64,000 nt of DNA from Pseudoruegeria sp. SK021 (GCF_002119405.1 NZ_MTBG01000002.1:124001-188000); one strand, 5' to 3'. Shown: positions 19,465 through 28,517, counted from the stretch's first letter. The notes: generated by a model not told the origin, from the letters alone. Numbers and translations: made by a program.

Positions 19465-20430
19465 CTAGGCCGCGGTCTGGTCATCCTCTATGTAGTAGCG
19501 CACGTTCTCGACAAAGCTCTGATCTGCGGTCAGCCCAAGCTCAACCGCCTTCGCCGGATCGTAGTCAAACCGCCAGCCCGACACGATTTTCTGGATCTCG
19601 TCCTGTGGCTCCCACCGGATCAGCTTTTCCGGCTCTGGCCCGGCCACTTCGGTCATGGCGTCGATCATTTGCCGGATCGACAAGGTTTGACCCGGCATGG
19701 TCAGGCAGCGGTTGCTCCCAAAGGCCTCGGCCTCAATCTCGGCACCAAGCAGCAGGTTGTCCACGCAGCGGCGCGGCGACAGGTAGTAATGCAGGTAGTC
19801 ATCGGCCACCGGACACACCGCCTCTTGCCCGTTCAACGGCTCACGGATGATCGATGACATAAAGGACGAGGCCGCCCGGTTCGGCTTACCGGGACGCACT
19901 GCAATGGTCGGCAATCGGAAGCCGCGGCCATCGATCATCCCGCGCCGCGAGTAGTCGTTGATCAGCAATTCGCCCATCGCCTTTTGGGTGCCGTACGAGG
20001 TCTGCGGATTTGGAATGGTCCAATCCCGGATCGGATCGGGCACTTCGCCTCCGAACACCGCCAAAGACGAGGTGAACACAACCACCGGCGCATGGCCCGC
20101 GGCGCGGCACCGGTCCAGCACGTTCAGCACGCCAAACAGATTGACCTGCATCCCGGCATCGAAATCGGCCTCGGCATGAGAGGACACCACTGCCGCCAAC
20201 AGGAAGATCACGTCCGTCTCAGGTGTGATAAGGGCATCGAGGCTGGGCCGGTCGGTGATATTGCAGGCGCAGGTGTCAACGACGAACGAGGCCGCAACCG
20301 TCGCCGGAGCCGCCAGATCCGCCAGCGTCAGCCGGTCTATGGTCTGGCCGCGCAACCTGCCCTGCTGCGCCAACTGTCGCGCCAGTTTCTGGCCGATAAA
20401 GCCGCCACCGCCAATAATCAGAATATTCAT
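19465..20430 (-). CDS. denD: D-erythronate dehydrogenase-like NAD-dependent epimerase/dehydratase family protein (321 aa)
   Basis: Extended SDR. The start MNILIIGGGGFIGQKLARQL holds the GxxGxxG dinucleotide loop, and the catalytic YGTQKAMGE near residue 148 has Tyr and Lys in YxxxK. The order of motifs (AAVVSSHAEADFD, then VFTSSLAVFGG, then GFRLPTIAVRPG) resembles DenD, which oxidises D-erythronate to 2-oxo-tetronate in tetronate catabolism. The ATG at 20430 follows AGGGGA. It lies downstream of the TRAP binding-protein gene in the same direction, consistent with sugar-acid use, but no other den genes are present, so the substrate stays an inference. Confidence 0.72.
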   Translation of the reverse strand: MNILIIGGGGFIGQKLARQLAQQGRLRGQTIDRLTLADLAAPATVAASFVVDTCACNITDRPSLDALITPETDVIFLLAAVVSSHAEADFDAGMQVNLFGVLNVLDRCRAAGHAPVVVFTSSLAVFGGEVPDPIRDWTIPNPQTSYGTQKAMGELLINDYSRRGMIDGRGFRLPTIAVRPGKPNRAASSFMSSIIREPLNGQEAVCPVADDYLHYYLSPRRCVDNLLLGAEIEAEAFGSNRCLTMPGQTLSIRQMIDAMTEVAGPEPEKLIRWEPQDEIQKIVSGWRFDYDPAKAVELGLTADQSFVENVRYYIEDDQTAA

Positions 20431-20467
20431 AGGGTCCCCTTCACGCATTTGCGGTGATGTTCTTGTG

Positions 20468-20493
20468 CAGAGGGGCGACGCCGCCCCTCTGCG
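20468..20493 (-). terminator. 11-bp hairpin between dctP-like and denD-like genes
   Basis: The arms 20468-20478 and 20483-20493 are perfectly complementary with a four-base loop. It lies eight bases after the stop of the binding-protein gene and 38 bases before denD. No T tract is present. Such structures often protect the abundant binding-protein message while letting some transcripts continue. Confidence 0.5.
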
Positions 20494-20501
20494 TCGCAGC
20501 G

Positions 20502-21518
20502 TCAGTCGCCCAGACCGATCCGGGTGATAAAGTCTTTGTGGCTCTCCACAATCGCGGCGGTCTCAGGGGTTTTGGTGGCCCATTCGCCCCACGCTTGTTG
20601 GGCCGCAGCGCGGAACTGGGCCCGATCGGCGGGCGCCCAGTCGTAGATGGTGACGCCTTGTTCCGGCAACGCGGCCAGCGCCTCGCCATTTTCGACCAGC
20701 GTCAGCATCATCAACTTATAGGCCAGGTTTTCTTCCGCCGCAGTGATGATCGCCCGATGAGCTTCGGGCATCGCCTCCCATACCGCTGTGTTACACGCGA
20801 GGTGGTCCGACGACATCGAGTGGAAGCCGGGAAAGGTGGTGTGCTTGGCAATATCGTAGATGCCCAGCCCGACATTCACCGCCAGCGACGACGCGTCCGC
20901 CCCGTCGATGATCTTGGTTTCCAGCGCGGTGAAAATCTCGGTGAAGTCCATGACCACCGGGCTGGCCCCCATGGAGGCGAAAATCTCGGATTCCATGCCC
21001 GGCGGCGAGCGGAATTTAAAGCCCTCCAGATCGGCAGGTCCGGCGATAGGGCGGGTCGATGCCAAGGATTCCTGCCCGCCGACATGCGCCCCAACAAAGG
21101 TCATGCCGAACGGCGTATACAGCTCATTGATCTGCTCCATGCCGCCACCAAAGGCGATCCAAGCTTGGTATTGCAGCGGCGTGTCATAGCCGCCCATCGT
21201 GTCGGCCACGAACTGAAAAGCCGGATTTTTACCGGTCTGATAGCTGCCATTGGTCATGTCGCAATCCAGAATCCCCGATGCCGCCGCATCAAAGGTTTCC
21301 GCGGATTTCACCACCGCCGATGAATAGAACATTTCAATGTCGATCTCACCGCCAGACATGGCCGAGACGTTTTCAACAAATTCGGCGATCAACCGACCCG
21401 AGGTCGATTCCGGCGATTGGTGATTCTGAATTCGCAACTTCGTCGTTTGGGCTGTGGCAGCGGTTGCGCCCACAGCAAGGCTGGCTGCGATGATCGCAGC
21501 AGGTGTCAGGAACTTCAT
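20502..21518 (-). CDS. TRAP transporter solute-binding protein, DctP family (338 aa)
   Basis: Periplasmic receptor for a small organic acid or other carboxylate. Residues 1-23 form a signal peptide (MKFLTPAAIIAASLAVGATA then TAQ). The mature chain starts TTKLRIQNHQSPES, and the conserved core includes GFKFRSPPGMES near residue 150 with the Arg that salt-bridges the ligand carboxylate, and the MDFTEIFTALETKIIDG segment near 180. GGGAGGAG precedes the ATG at 21518. No DctQ or DctM membrane subunits occur nearby, so the receptor is orphaned in this window. Proximity to the erythronate dehydrogenase-like gene suggests a sugar-acid ligand. Confidence 0.88.
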   Translation of the reverse strand: MKFLTPAAIIAASLAVGATAATAQTTKLRIQNHQSPESTSGRLIAEFVENVSAMSGGEIDIEMFYSSAVVKSAETFDAAASGILDCDMTNGSYQTGKNPAFQFVADTMGGYDTPLQYQAWIAFGGGMEQINELYTPFGMTFVGAHVGGQESLASTRPIAGPADLEGFKFRSPPGMESEIFASMGASPVVMDFTEIFTALETKIIDGADASSLAVNVGLGIYDIAKHTTFPGFHSMSSDHLACNTAVWEAMPEAHRAIITAAEENLAYKLMMLTLVENGEALAALPEQGVTIYDWAPADRAQFRAAAQQAWGEWATKTPETAAIVESHKDFITRIGLGD

Positions 21519-21599
21519 TATCGGTCTCCTCCCTAGATTCCGATCTTTACTGTTCACTACCTGACTGCTGACTACCAGCCCCTGTGCGTCCGGAAAACC

Positions 21600-22271
21600 T
21601 CAGTTGGTCAACGGCGCGATCAACGCATGGCCGGTGGCACGATTGGAATTAACCGCCGTACCGACCCGGGTCATCCGCAACGCATCCTCAGGCCCTGGAC
21701 GCATCAAGCGCGCCGCACCTGTGCCCGCCTCGCCCAGCCAAAGCGGCCAGTCAGCACCCGTCAGGATCACCGGCATCCGGTGATGAATGGCGGACATGGC
21801 CGCGTTTGCCGCTGTCGTCACGATGGCACAGGTGGAAAGTGGATCGCCGCCGTCGTTCGGAGTCCAATCCTGCCATATTCCGGCGAACGCCAACGGCGCT
21901 CCATCAGGACGGCAGATGTACCACGGCAAGCGGGCGCCGTCCGCACCCTTTGTCCATTCATAGAACCCTGAGGCCGGGATCAAACAGCGCCGTGTCCGGC
22001 AGGCGGACCGGAAGGCGGGTTTGTCGGCAATCGTCTCGGCGCGGGCATTGATCAGCAGTGGGCCGTCGGCCTGAGATGTGTACCAATTCGGCAAGAACCC
22101 CCAGCGCATGGCGCGCAGGCGGCGCTGTCCCCCATCACTCGTAACCGTTGTAATGGCGGTCGTCGGGCAGATATTGTAATTCGGTGCCGGGGGTAAATCA
22201 TTGGATGGCACCGCATCGAACAGCCGGGCCATTTCATCGACAGGCATTGTCAGAACGAACCGGCCACACAT
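21600..22271 (-). CDS. yedK: SRAP domain protein, abasic-site DNA-crosslinking YedK/HMCES family (223 aa)
   Basis: Protects single-stranded DNA containing abasic sites by forming a thiazolidine crosslink through its N-terminal cysteine. Cys2 is present (MCGRFVLT) and becomes N-terminal after Met removal. The other active-site residues are visible: Asn in LLINARAET near residue 75, Glu in ASGFYEW near 105, and His in SAIHHRMPVIL near 160. Length is typical. I see no clear LexA box upstream. Its neighbours are unrelated metabolic genes. Confidence 0.93.
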   Translation of the reverse strand: MCGRFVLTMPVDEMARLFDAVPSNDLPPAPNYNICPTTAITTVTSDGGQRRLRAMRWGFLPNWYTSQADGPLLINARAETIADKPAFRSACRTRRCLIPASGFYEWTKGADGARLPWYICRPDGAPLAFAGIWQDWTPNDGGDPLSTCAIVTTAANAAMSAIHHRMPVILTGADWPLWLGEAGTGAARLMRPGPEDALRMTRVGTAVNSNRATGHALIAPLTN

Positions 22272-22353
22272 GTCATTCAGGTCCAGAGTTGGCAGCAGTC
22301 AACTTCATGACGCCTTCCATCCGCTTGGACGAAAGGCGCCGTCAAGTCAGCGG

Positions 22354-23925
22354 TTACTTCTTGGCGATACGTCCGTCGATGACGGGTTTGTAAGGTGCAT
22401 TTGCCGCCATGTATTCCGCCGTCACATCAGCCAGATCCGGGCCGTAGTCATAGACATTGGACGCAGTGATGAACATGGCATAGCCGTCGCCACCCTTGCG
22501 GACGAAATCGTTGGACACGATTGCATAGGTCGCGGCTGGATCAATCGGTGCGAAACCGTCGGCACCTTCGACCAAGACCTCAATGATCCGCCCTTCCCCG
22601 GCCGCCACATTAGGATCCCAGACGAATTTCAGACCGGCGACCTGCGGGAACCGGCCCGAGCTTTCCTCGACCTGACTGACGCCATTTTCCAGGGCGTCAA
22701 TGACATCCTGACCGGTGATTTCAAAGGTGGACAACGTGTTCTGGAACGGCAGCACCGTTAGGACTTCGCCCATGGTGACCGTGCCCTCGTCAATTGAGGC
22801 GCGCAGGCCGCCGGAATTGGCGATGGCGATGGACACGCCTTGGCTTTTGACCCGGTCCAGCATGGCGTCGGCGACAAGATTGCCCATGGAGCATTCTTCA
22901 ACACGACACACGTCGCGATCGCCGACGATCGGCGCTGCGGTTTCGGCGACTTCTTTTTGACGGATTTCCTCCAGCGGGACGGCCAGTTCGGTAATCCGCG
23001 CCACGGTTACATCGTCTTCATCTACTTCGACGTCCATGATCAGCGGCTCGCCCGCTGCGGCAATGACCACGCCGTCATCGTCAAAGGTGACGTTCAATTC
23101 GCCCAGGAATTTGCCGTAGGCATAGGCTTGGACGATGGCGGTATCCCCCACCATGGTCGGATACGGACCTGCGGCGTTGTCCGCCACGTTCGACAGATAG
23201 GTGTTGGTGTGCCCGCCGACGATGACATCCACGCCGGTGGTTCCTGCGGCGACCGTTTGGTCGACGGCATAACCAGAGTGGCTGAGCACGATGATTTTGT
23301 TAACCCCTTCGCTGGTCAGCTTGTCGACCTCGCCCTGCACCGAGGCAACGGGATCAAGGAACCGCACATTCTCGCCGGGCGATGCCAGCTCAGCGGTGTT
23401 TTCCGGCGTTAGGCCAATCAGGCCGATCTTTTCGCCCGCAACCTCAATCACGGTGGACTTCATCAACTTGTCGGCCAGCGCCGGTTCCGCGGACACATCC
23501 GCGTTGGACATCAGCACCGGGAAATCAACGGCATCCATAAAGCCGGCCAGAACTTCGGGGCCGTCGTCAAATTCATGGTTGCCAACGGTCATCGCATCAT
23601 AGCCGAGCTTGTTCATCATCTCGGCGGCAGCTTTGCCTTTGTAGTACGTATAGAACAGCGTGCCCTGAAACTGGTCGCCACCATCTACGAGAATCGAATT
23701 GGTAGCGCGCTCTCGTGCCGCATCCACCGCCGTCACCAGACGCGCAGATCCGCCAAAGCATTTGCCTTCGGCATTGTCGTCGGACGAACACGGTCCATCA
23801 TATTTCGAGATCGGCTCGAACCGGGCATGAAAGTCATTGGTGTGCAGGATGGTCAGGTCGAAATCGGCCTGAGCCGCCCCGGCGGCCAGCAAAAGCGCTG
23901 CTGCCGATGTGAGTGTGGCGCGCAT
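22354..23925 (-). CDS. Secreted 5'-nucleotidase / metallophosphoesterase family protein (523 aa)
   Basis: Two-domain UshA/YfkN-type enzyme that removes phosphate from nucleotides outside the cytoplasm. A signal peptide covers about residues 1-19 (ALLLAAGAAQA). The metallophosphatase domain has DFDLTILHTNDFHARFE, then DGGDQFQGTLFY near residue 78, MTVGNHEFDDG near 110, VLSHSGY near 215 and VGGHTNTY near 237, which supply the metal ligands. The C-terminal substrate domain from about 325 shows NLVADAM and NSGGLRASID. The ATG at 23925 follows GAGGA; the open frame extends 161 codons upstream but overlaps the divergent DUF952 gene. Confidence 0.88.
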   Translation of the reverse strand: MRATLTSAAALLLAAGAAQADFDLTILHTNDFHARFEPISKYDGPCSSDDNAEGKCFGGSARLVTAVDAARERATNSILVDGGDQFQGTLFYTYYKGKAAAEMMNKLGYDAMTVGNHEFDDGPEVLAGFMDAVDFPVLMSNADVSAEPALADKLMKSTVIEVAGEKIGLIGLTPENTAELASPGENVRFLDPVASVQGEVDKLTSEGVNKIIVLSHSGYAVDQTVAAGTTGVDVIVGGHTNTYLSNVADNAAGPYPTMVGDTAIVQAYAYGKFLGELNVTFDDDGVVIAAAGEPLIMDVEVDEDDVTVARITELAVPLEEIRQKEVAETAAPIVGDRDVCRVEECSMGNLVADAMLDRVKSQGVSIAIANSGGLRASIDEGTVTMGEVLTVLPFQNTLSTFEITGQDVIDALENGVSQVEESSGRFPQVAGLKFVWDPNVAAGEGRIIEVLVEGADGFAPIDPAATYAIVSNDFVRKGGDGYAMFITASNVYDYGPDLADVTAEYMAANAPYKPVIDGRIAKK

Positions 23926-24072
23926 GGTCAATGGTCCTCGCTGATGGTCGTTATCGCAGACAGAGTGCGGCTGTTTCCTGTCAGTGGCAAGCTTTTGTGC
24001 ACCTCCGCGATCTCGCCCAGATGTCGTGTTCGAAAGCTTGACGCTGCGCGCGGCTGCGGGCATGGCAGGGCC

Positions 24073-24411
24073 ATGATGATTTACAAGATATTCCGGTCCA
24101 ATGAATGGGCCGAGTTGGAACGCTCTGGCACCACGCTTGGCGCACCGGTGGATCTGGCGGATGGCTATATTCATTTCTCGACCGCCGCCCAAGCCCACGA
24201 GACCGCAGCAAAGCATTTTGCCGGCGTCGAGGGGTTGGTTCTGGCGGCGGTAGAGACCGACCCGCTGCTTGCCGACCTGCGCTGGGAGCCGTCGCGCGGC
24301 GGGGCGCTGTTTCCGCATCTCTATCGGGCGCTGGCCCGCGCTGAGGTGCTTTGGGCCGTTCCCTTGCCCCTTGATGCCGCTGGCCATGTCTTCCCGGAGA
24401 ACCTGCAATGA
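24073..24411 (+). CDS. DUF952 domain protein (112 aa)
   Basis: Small cytoplasmic protein of unknown function. The family signature is seen in [14 protein letters not shown] at the start, [19 protein letters not shown] near residue 37 and FPHLYRALA near 88; the conserved His residues of IHFS and PHLY are present. Family members are sometimes compared to glutathione-S-transferase-like or ADP-ribosyl-type folds, without demonstrated activity that I know of. Two consecutive ATGs (24073 and 24076) could start it. It overlaps pyrD by four bases (ATGA), so the two are translationally coupled. Confidence 0.85.
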   Translation: MMIYKIFRSNEWAELERSGTTLGAPVDLADGYIHFSTAAQAHETAAKHFAGVEGLVLAAVETDPLLADLRWEPSRGGALFPHLYRALARAEVLWAVPLPLDAAGHVFPENLQ

Positions 24412-25466
24412 GTGTGCTGGAACGCGCCGCCTTGTTGGCCCTGCATCGGCTGGACCCTGAAACCGCGCATGGCGTGGCCATGAAGGCGCTGATCTCGGGG
24501 CTGGCCCCGCTGCCGGGCCCGGTCACCTCGCCGCGTTTGGCCACCCAGATCGCCGGGCTGCATTTGCCCAATCCGATTGGATTGGCCGCAGGGTTCGACA
24601 AGAACGCGCAGGCCCTTGCCCCCCTTGCCCGCGCTGGGTTCGGGTTTCTAGAGGTCGGTGGCGTGACGCCGCGCCCGCAACAGGGCAACCCGCGACCACG
24701 CTTGTTTCGGCTGACCGCTGATCGCGGCGTGATCAATCGCTTCGGCTTGAACAATGACGGCGCAGCGGCTGTGGCCGAACGTTTGGCGCACCGCCCTGCC
24801 GGAACCATTCTTGGCCTCAACATCGGGGCCAACAAGGACAGCGCCGACCGGGCGCAGGATTATATCGACGTGTTGGAAACCTGCGGGGCGCATCTGGATT
24901 TCGCCACCGTGAACGTATCGTCGCCCAACACCGAAAACTTGCGCAACCTTCAGGGCCGTGCGGCGCTGTGGGCCTTGTTGGCTGGGGTGATGGACGCCCG
25001 CGGACGCATGCCACGACCAATCCCGGTGTTTCTGAAGATCGCCCCAGACCTGACCGAGGCCGAACTGGCCGATATTGCCGAAGTGGCGCTGGAAAGCAGC
25101 ATCGATGGCATCATTGCCACCAACACCACCACCGCACGCGATGGGCTCCACAGCCGTCATCGGGGCGAAATGGGCGGCCTGTCGGGCCGCCCGGTTTTTG
25201 AACGCGCCACCCGCATTCTGGCCCAGATGTCGCGCCTGACAGAAAGCCGTGTGCCGCTGATCGGGGTCGGCGGCATTTCCAGCGCCGAAGACGCCTATGC
25301 CAAGATCCGGGCCGGGGCCAGCGCCGTGCAACTCTATTCGGCACTGGTTTATGAAGGCCTGTCGTTGTTGCCCCGGATCGCGCAGGGTCTGGACGCGCTG
25401 CTAGAACGCGACGGGTTTACCAACGTATCTGAGGCGGTGGGCACGGGCCGGGCCGAGTGGCTTTAG
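24408..25466 (+). CDS. pyrD: Dihydroorotate dehydrogenase, quinone-dependent class 2 (352 aa)
   Basis: Oxidises dihydroorotate to orotate in pyrimidine synthesis and passes electrons to the membrane quinone pool. The N-terminal amphipathic extension ([18 protein letters not shown]) marks class 2. The FMN barrel shows [13 protein letters not shown] near residue 62, the NVSSPNT motif near 176 with the catalytic Ser region, [11 protein letters not shown] near 240, and the FMN phosphate site [12 protein letters not shown] near 285. Length is normal. It is coupled to the DUF952 gene upstream and ends at a shared hairpin with the convergent MATE gene. Confidence 0.95.
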   Translation: MSVLERAALLALHRLDPETAHGVAMKALISGLAPLPGPVTSPRLATQIAGLHLPNPIGLAAGFDKNAQALAPLARAGFGFLEVGGVTPRPQQGNPRPRLFRLTADRGVINRFGLNNDGAAAVAERLAHRPAGTILGLNIGANKDSADRAQDYIDVLETCGAHLDFATVNVSSPNTENLRNLQGRAALWALLAGVMDARGRMPRPIPVFLKIAPDLTEAELADIAEVALESSIDGIIATNTTTARDGLHSRHRGEMGGLSGRPVFERATRILAQMSRLTESRVPLIGVGGISSAEDAYAKIRAGASAVQLYSALVYEGLSLLPRIAQGLDALLERDGFTNVSEAVGTGRAEWL

Positions 25467-25475
25467 CCGCCGCCG

Positions 25476-25498
25476 GGCCGAAGCCTCAGGCTTCGGCC
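25476..25498. terminator. Bidirectional 10-bp hairpin between pyrD and the MATE gene
   Basis: The arms 25476-25485 and 25489-25498 are perfectly complementary and enclose a three-base loop TCA. That loop is the minus-strand TGA stop codon of the MATE gene. The hairpin serves both converging transcripts but has no T tract on either side. Confidence 0.55.
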
Positions 25499-26814
25499 GC
25501 GCGCTCCAGCGCTGGATAGCGCAGACCAAGGGCGATACCGCGCGCCACGAAGCTGATGCACAAGGCAGCCCAAAGACCGTGATTGCCAAAGACAGGCGCC
25601 AAGGTCAGAGCCGCGATCGCATAGATCACCGCACTGGCGGCCACGGTATTGCGCATATCGCTGGTGCGGGTGGCGCCGACGAAAATCCCATCGAACATCC
25701 ACGCGGCCACTCCCAAGATTGGCACCGCCACCAGCCACGGCAAGAACGACCGCGCCATCATCCGAACATCCGGTGCCGTCGTCAGCACGTCGATGGTGGC
25801 CGGACCGGCCAGCGCAAAGCCGAGGCTGAGAAGGATGGCCAGACCGGCGCCCCAAATGCCGGTCAACCGGGCGCTCTGGCGCAATGTGCTGCGGGCGCGG
25901 GCGCCCATCGCCTGCCCGACCAGCGCCTCGGCGGCAAAGGCGAAGCCATCCAGCGCAAACGCCGTAACCTGCAAGAATTGCAGCAACACCTGATTGGCCG
26001 CCAAGGTCACGTCGCCAAACCCTGCCCCAAGAAACATGAAGGACAGGAAGATCGATTCAAGCAGCAGCGTCCGGATCAGGATATCGCGGTTCACCGCCAC
26101 CATCTTGAGCAAACGCACTCGATCGAAAATCGCGCCCCAAGCCCGCATTGCCGGGCTGGCTAAGGTGGTTCGACACAGCCACAGACCCGCCAACAGCCCG
26201 CCCCATTCGGCAATCACCGTGGCAGAGGCCACCCCGGCCACGCCCCAGCCCAAGCCCGGCACGAACCAGAAATCCAGCAGAACATTGATCCCGTTCATGC
26301 CGATCTGAAGCAACATCAAGGCGCGGGTCCGCTCTTGCGCGATCAGCCAGCCGGAAATGCCAAACAACGCGATAGCGGCGGGCGCGGACCACACCCGGAT
26401 GCCCATATAGGTGCGGGCAAGGCTTTCGACCTCGGGCGAGGCCGGGGCCAGTGCAAAAGCGGCGGCGGCGATCCCACTTTGCAAGGCAATCACCACGATC
26501 CCGGCACCCGCCGCGAAAATCAAGGCCCGCGCCAGTAACGCCGCCACCTCGCGGGTATCCCCGGCGCCGATGGCTTGCGCGGTCATGCCCGCCGTGCCCA
26601 TACGCAGGAAGCCAAAGACCCAATACAACGCCGACAGCACCACGGCCCCAAGGCCGACCGCACCGATTGGCGCGGCTTGGCCCAATTGGCCAATCACCCC
26701 GGTATCGACCAGCCCGAGCAACGGCACCGAGGCATTGGCCAACACGATTGGCACCGCGATCCGAAGCACGCGGGCATGGCTGAGGGGGGCGGTCATGGGC
26801 GCGGTTTCAGTCAT
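25486..26814 (-). CDS. MATE family multidrug/metabolite efflux protein (442 aa)
   Basis: Inner-membrane exporter with about twelve helices in two six-helix repeats, driven by Na+ or H+. The N-terminal repeat begins VLRIAVPIVLANASVPLLGLVDT, a MATE signature, and the equivalent helix of the second half carries FALDGFAFAAEALVGQAMGA near residue 285. The ATG at 26814 overlaps the stop of the upstream thioesterase (ATGACTGA); a TTG two codons earlier is possible. It forms a coupled operon with two thioesterase genes upstream. The substrate cannot be predicted; the DinF-like subgroup is likely from the general layout. Confidence 0.9.
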   Translation of the reverse strand: MTETAPMTAPLSHARVLRIAVPIVLANASVPLLGLVDTGVIGQLGQAAPIGAVGLGAVVLSALYWVFGFLRMGTAGMTAQAIGAGDTREVAALLARALIFAAGAGIVVIALQSGIAAAAFALAPASPEVESLARTYMGIRVWSAPAAIALFGISGWLIAQERTRALMLLQIGMNGINVLLDFWFVPGLGWGVAGVASATVIAEWGGLLAGLWLCRTTLASPAMRAWGAIFDRVRLLKMVAVNRDILIRTLLLESIFLSFMFLGAGFGDVTLAANQVLLQFLQVTAFALDGFAFAAEALVGQAMGARARSTLRQSARLTGIWGAGLAILLSLGFALAGPATIDVLTTAPDVRMMARSFLPWLVAVPILGVAAWMFDGIFVGATRTSDMRNTVAASAVIYAIAALTLAPVFGNHGLWAALCISFVARGIALGLRYPALERAAEA

Positions 26815-27316
26815 CGGCAAGTGGCATCAGGAAATGCCCGGTGGCTTGCGCGAACAGGCGGCTGCGGTTGTCTTGCCAGCCTTCGACGTGAACGCTGGCA
26901 TAGCGCCGCCCTGACCGGTTCACCCGGGCGCGGGCATAAGCATCACGCGGCAAGCCTGAGCGTAGAAAGTCCACGGTGAAATCCACCGTCTTCGGCATCC
27001 GTAAGGCAGCGGGATCGGCCAGATCATCCGGCAGCAGGTGGCCGCCTTCAATCCGGTCCCAGACCCCCGCCCATGTCAGTTCGATCAAGGCCACGACCTC
27101 TAGAAACCCGGCCGTCGCCCCGCCATGCAAAGCTGGTCCCGCCGGATTGCCGATCAACTTCGGCGCGAATGGTAGGATCGCTGTCAGCTCATCGCCGCGA
27201 CGATCAAATTGAATTCCCAACGTCCGGGCAAACGGCACCCGCGCGACCAATGCGGCCAGCGCGGCATCGCGGCGCTGCTTGATCACCTGAACCGTCTCGG
27301 GCGCGGGCCGGATCAT
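26807..27316 (-). CDS. PaaI-type hotdog-fold thioesterase (169 aa)
   Basis: Cytoplasmic acyl-CoA thioesterase family. The hotdog signature is LIGNPAGPALHGGATAGFLE near residue 62, where the HGG turn and a following acidic residue normally form the active site. The chain is about 20 residues longer than the neighbouring paralogue at its N-terminus. It overlaps that paralogue by four bases upstream and MATE by eight downstream, so the three are co-translated. Two adjacent thioesterases may act as a heteromer or on different acyl-CoAs, which is inference from the arrangement. Confidence 0.82.
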   Translation of the reverse strand: MIRPAPETVQVIKQRRDAALAALVARVPFARTLGIQFDRRGDELTAILPFAPKLIGNPAGPALHGGATAGFLEVVALIELTWAGVWDRIEGGHLLPDDLADPAALRMPKTVDFTVDFLRSGLPRDAYARARVNRSGRRYASVHVEGWQDNRSRLFAQATGHFLMPLADD

Positions 27317-27762
27317 CGGGGCACCTGCGCCGCATCAGTGACGCTGAACGCGCCGACCGCCGTTGCGATCGGCTGACCGCCGTCGCAATCAAAGGCGGTG
27401 GCCCGGACAAAGGCGATTGACCGGGTGACATGGGTGCAGACGGCATGGGCCCGCACGGTCTGTCCCGGCACCGCCCCCCGCATATAATCGATCCGCAGAT
27501 CCAAGGTCGCGGCAGCCCCCGCCACCTCGGGATGGGTCATCACCGCAGCCCCGCAGCAGGTGTCCATCAACGCCGACACCGCACCGCCATGGATCACACC
27601 TGTGGCCGGATCCCCGATCAGATCCCGATGATAGGGCAACGTCAGCACCACCTCGGCCGGCCCGACCCGGTCCACCCCGATCCGCAGCGCGGCACAATAC
27701 GGCAACGCCGCAACAAAGGCGCGGGCCTGCGCAAGCCGATCATCATCCGGGGTGTCAGTCAT
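27313..27762 (-). CDS. PaaI-type hotdog-fold thioesterase (149 aa)
   Basis: Second acyl-CoA thioesterase of the same operon and its first gene. The core motif GDPATGVIHGGAVSALMD near residue 60 matches the PaaI family closely, with the Asp after HGG in the usual catalytic position, and LDLRIDYMRGAVPGQTV near 95 is the standard second half. The overlap with the next gene is ATGA. The gene sits divergent to the MerR/beta-oxidation locus, so release of CoA from acyl-CoAs may be linked to fatty-acid breakdown; this is an inference from position only. Confidence 0.87.
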   Translation of the reverse strand: MTDTPDDDRLAQARAFVAALPYCAALRIGVDRVGPAEVVLTLPYHRDLIGDPATGVIHGGAVSALMDTCCGAAVMTHPEVAGAAATLDLRIDYMRGAVPGQTVRAHAVCTHVTRSIAFVRATAFDCDGGQPIATAVGAFSVTDAAQVPR

Positions 27763-27918
27763 GGAACGGCCTGCCCTTCTGCGCCCTGCGCATTCTTTGT
27801 TCCTGTTACCTCAGCAGTTGACCTGTTTTCCACCCACTATCTTCGGCCAATGCATTGACGTCCTCCGGGGTTACAGGCAATTCTAAGGCACCGGTTTTCA
27901 ACGGAATTGGCCCATCGG

Positions 27919-28284
27919 ATGCCCCATACACGGCTCAGCTTCAAGGAAATGTGCGCCCGCTTCGAGACCACCCCTCGGACGCTGCGCTACTATGAGTATA
28001 TCGAATTGCTCAAGCCCGAGCGCGAGGGGCGATCGCGTTTTTACGGCCAGCGCGAAGTTGCGCGGATGGTCCTGATCCGGCGCGGGCGGCGGTTTGGCTT
28101 CAGCCTTGAAGAGATTCGCCAATGGCTGGACCTTTATGAGGAAAAGGGCAACCACGCGCAGATGATTGCTTGGGTCGCTCTGGCGGACAGGCAACTGGGC
28201 GTTCTGGAAACCCAACGGGCGGATATTACCGAATCAATCGCCGAATTACGCAAGTTGCGCGACGAGATCGCTGCCGAGCTATAA
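27919..28284 (+). CDS. MerR family transcriptional regulator (121 aa)
   Basis: DNA-binding regulator with an N-terminal winged helix (LSFKEMCARFETTPRTLRYYE) and the wing residues RSRFYGQREVARMVLI, then a coiled coil to the C-terminus. There is no metal-binding cysteine cluster, so it is not a metal sensor. It resembles the small MerR proteins that accompany acyl-CoA degradation genes in Alpha- and Gammaproteobacteria (LiuR-like). A second, similar regulator follows 233 bases later. The start is uncertain: TTG at 27907 adds four residues. I infer control of the fadE-thiolase-fadJ locus downstream. Confidence 0.82.
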   Translation: MPHTRLSFKEMCARFETTPRTLRYYEYIELLKPEREGRSRFYGQREVARMVLIRRGRRFGFSLEEIRQWLDLYEEKGNHAQMIAWVALADRQLGVLETQRADITESIAELRKLRDEIAAEL

Positions 28285-28413
28285 TCCAACCCGCCCATTT
28301 GAGGCAGTTCTGACCGTTCTGACGGCATCTCCGGACTGCAACATCACATTTTTTTAATCCGGCACACGGCGTTTACACACGATTTCCCAACCAAATGATC
28401 CAAACTGGCGAAT

Positions 28414-28428
28414 TTGACGTCACGTTTC
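28414..28428. promoter_or_regulatory. Candidate MerR-regulator operator
   Basis: TTGACGTCACGTTTC lies in the 233-base space before the second MerR gene. It carries the GACGT/ACGT-type half sites known from LiuR-like operators but is imperfect as a palindrome. The call depends on context and is weak. Confidence 0.25.
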
Positions 28429-28517
28429 GTTTATCAACCCGCCCTCGGATCTTGTAAGCGCCCGCATTCGCCCTCACGTCAACTAACGAGTTTTTGTTGC
28501 ACGATTGGACTTCTCTT

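Noticed and set aside
23575-24072. Upstream extension of the DUF952 frame by 166 codons
   Set aside because: It overlaps the 5'-nucleotidase gene and its promoter on the other strand and has no similarity to DUF952 proteins.
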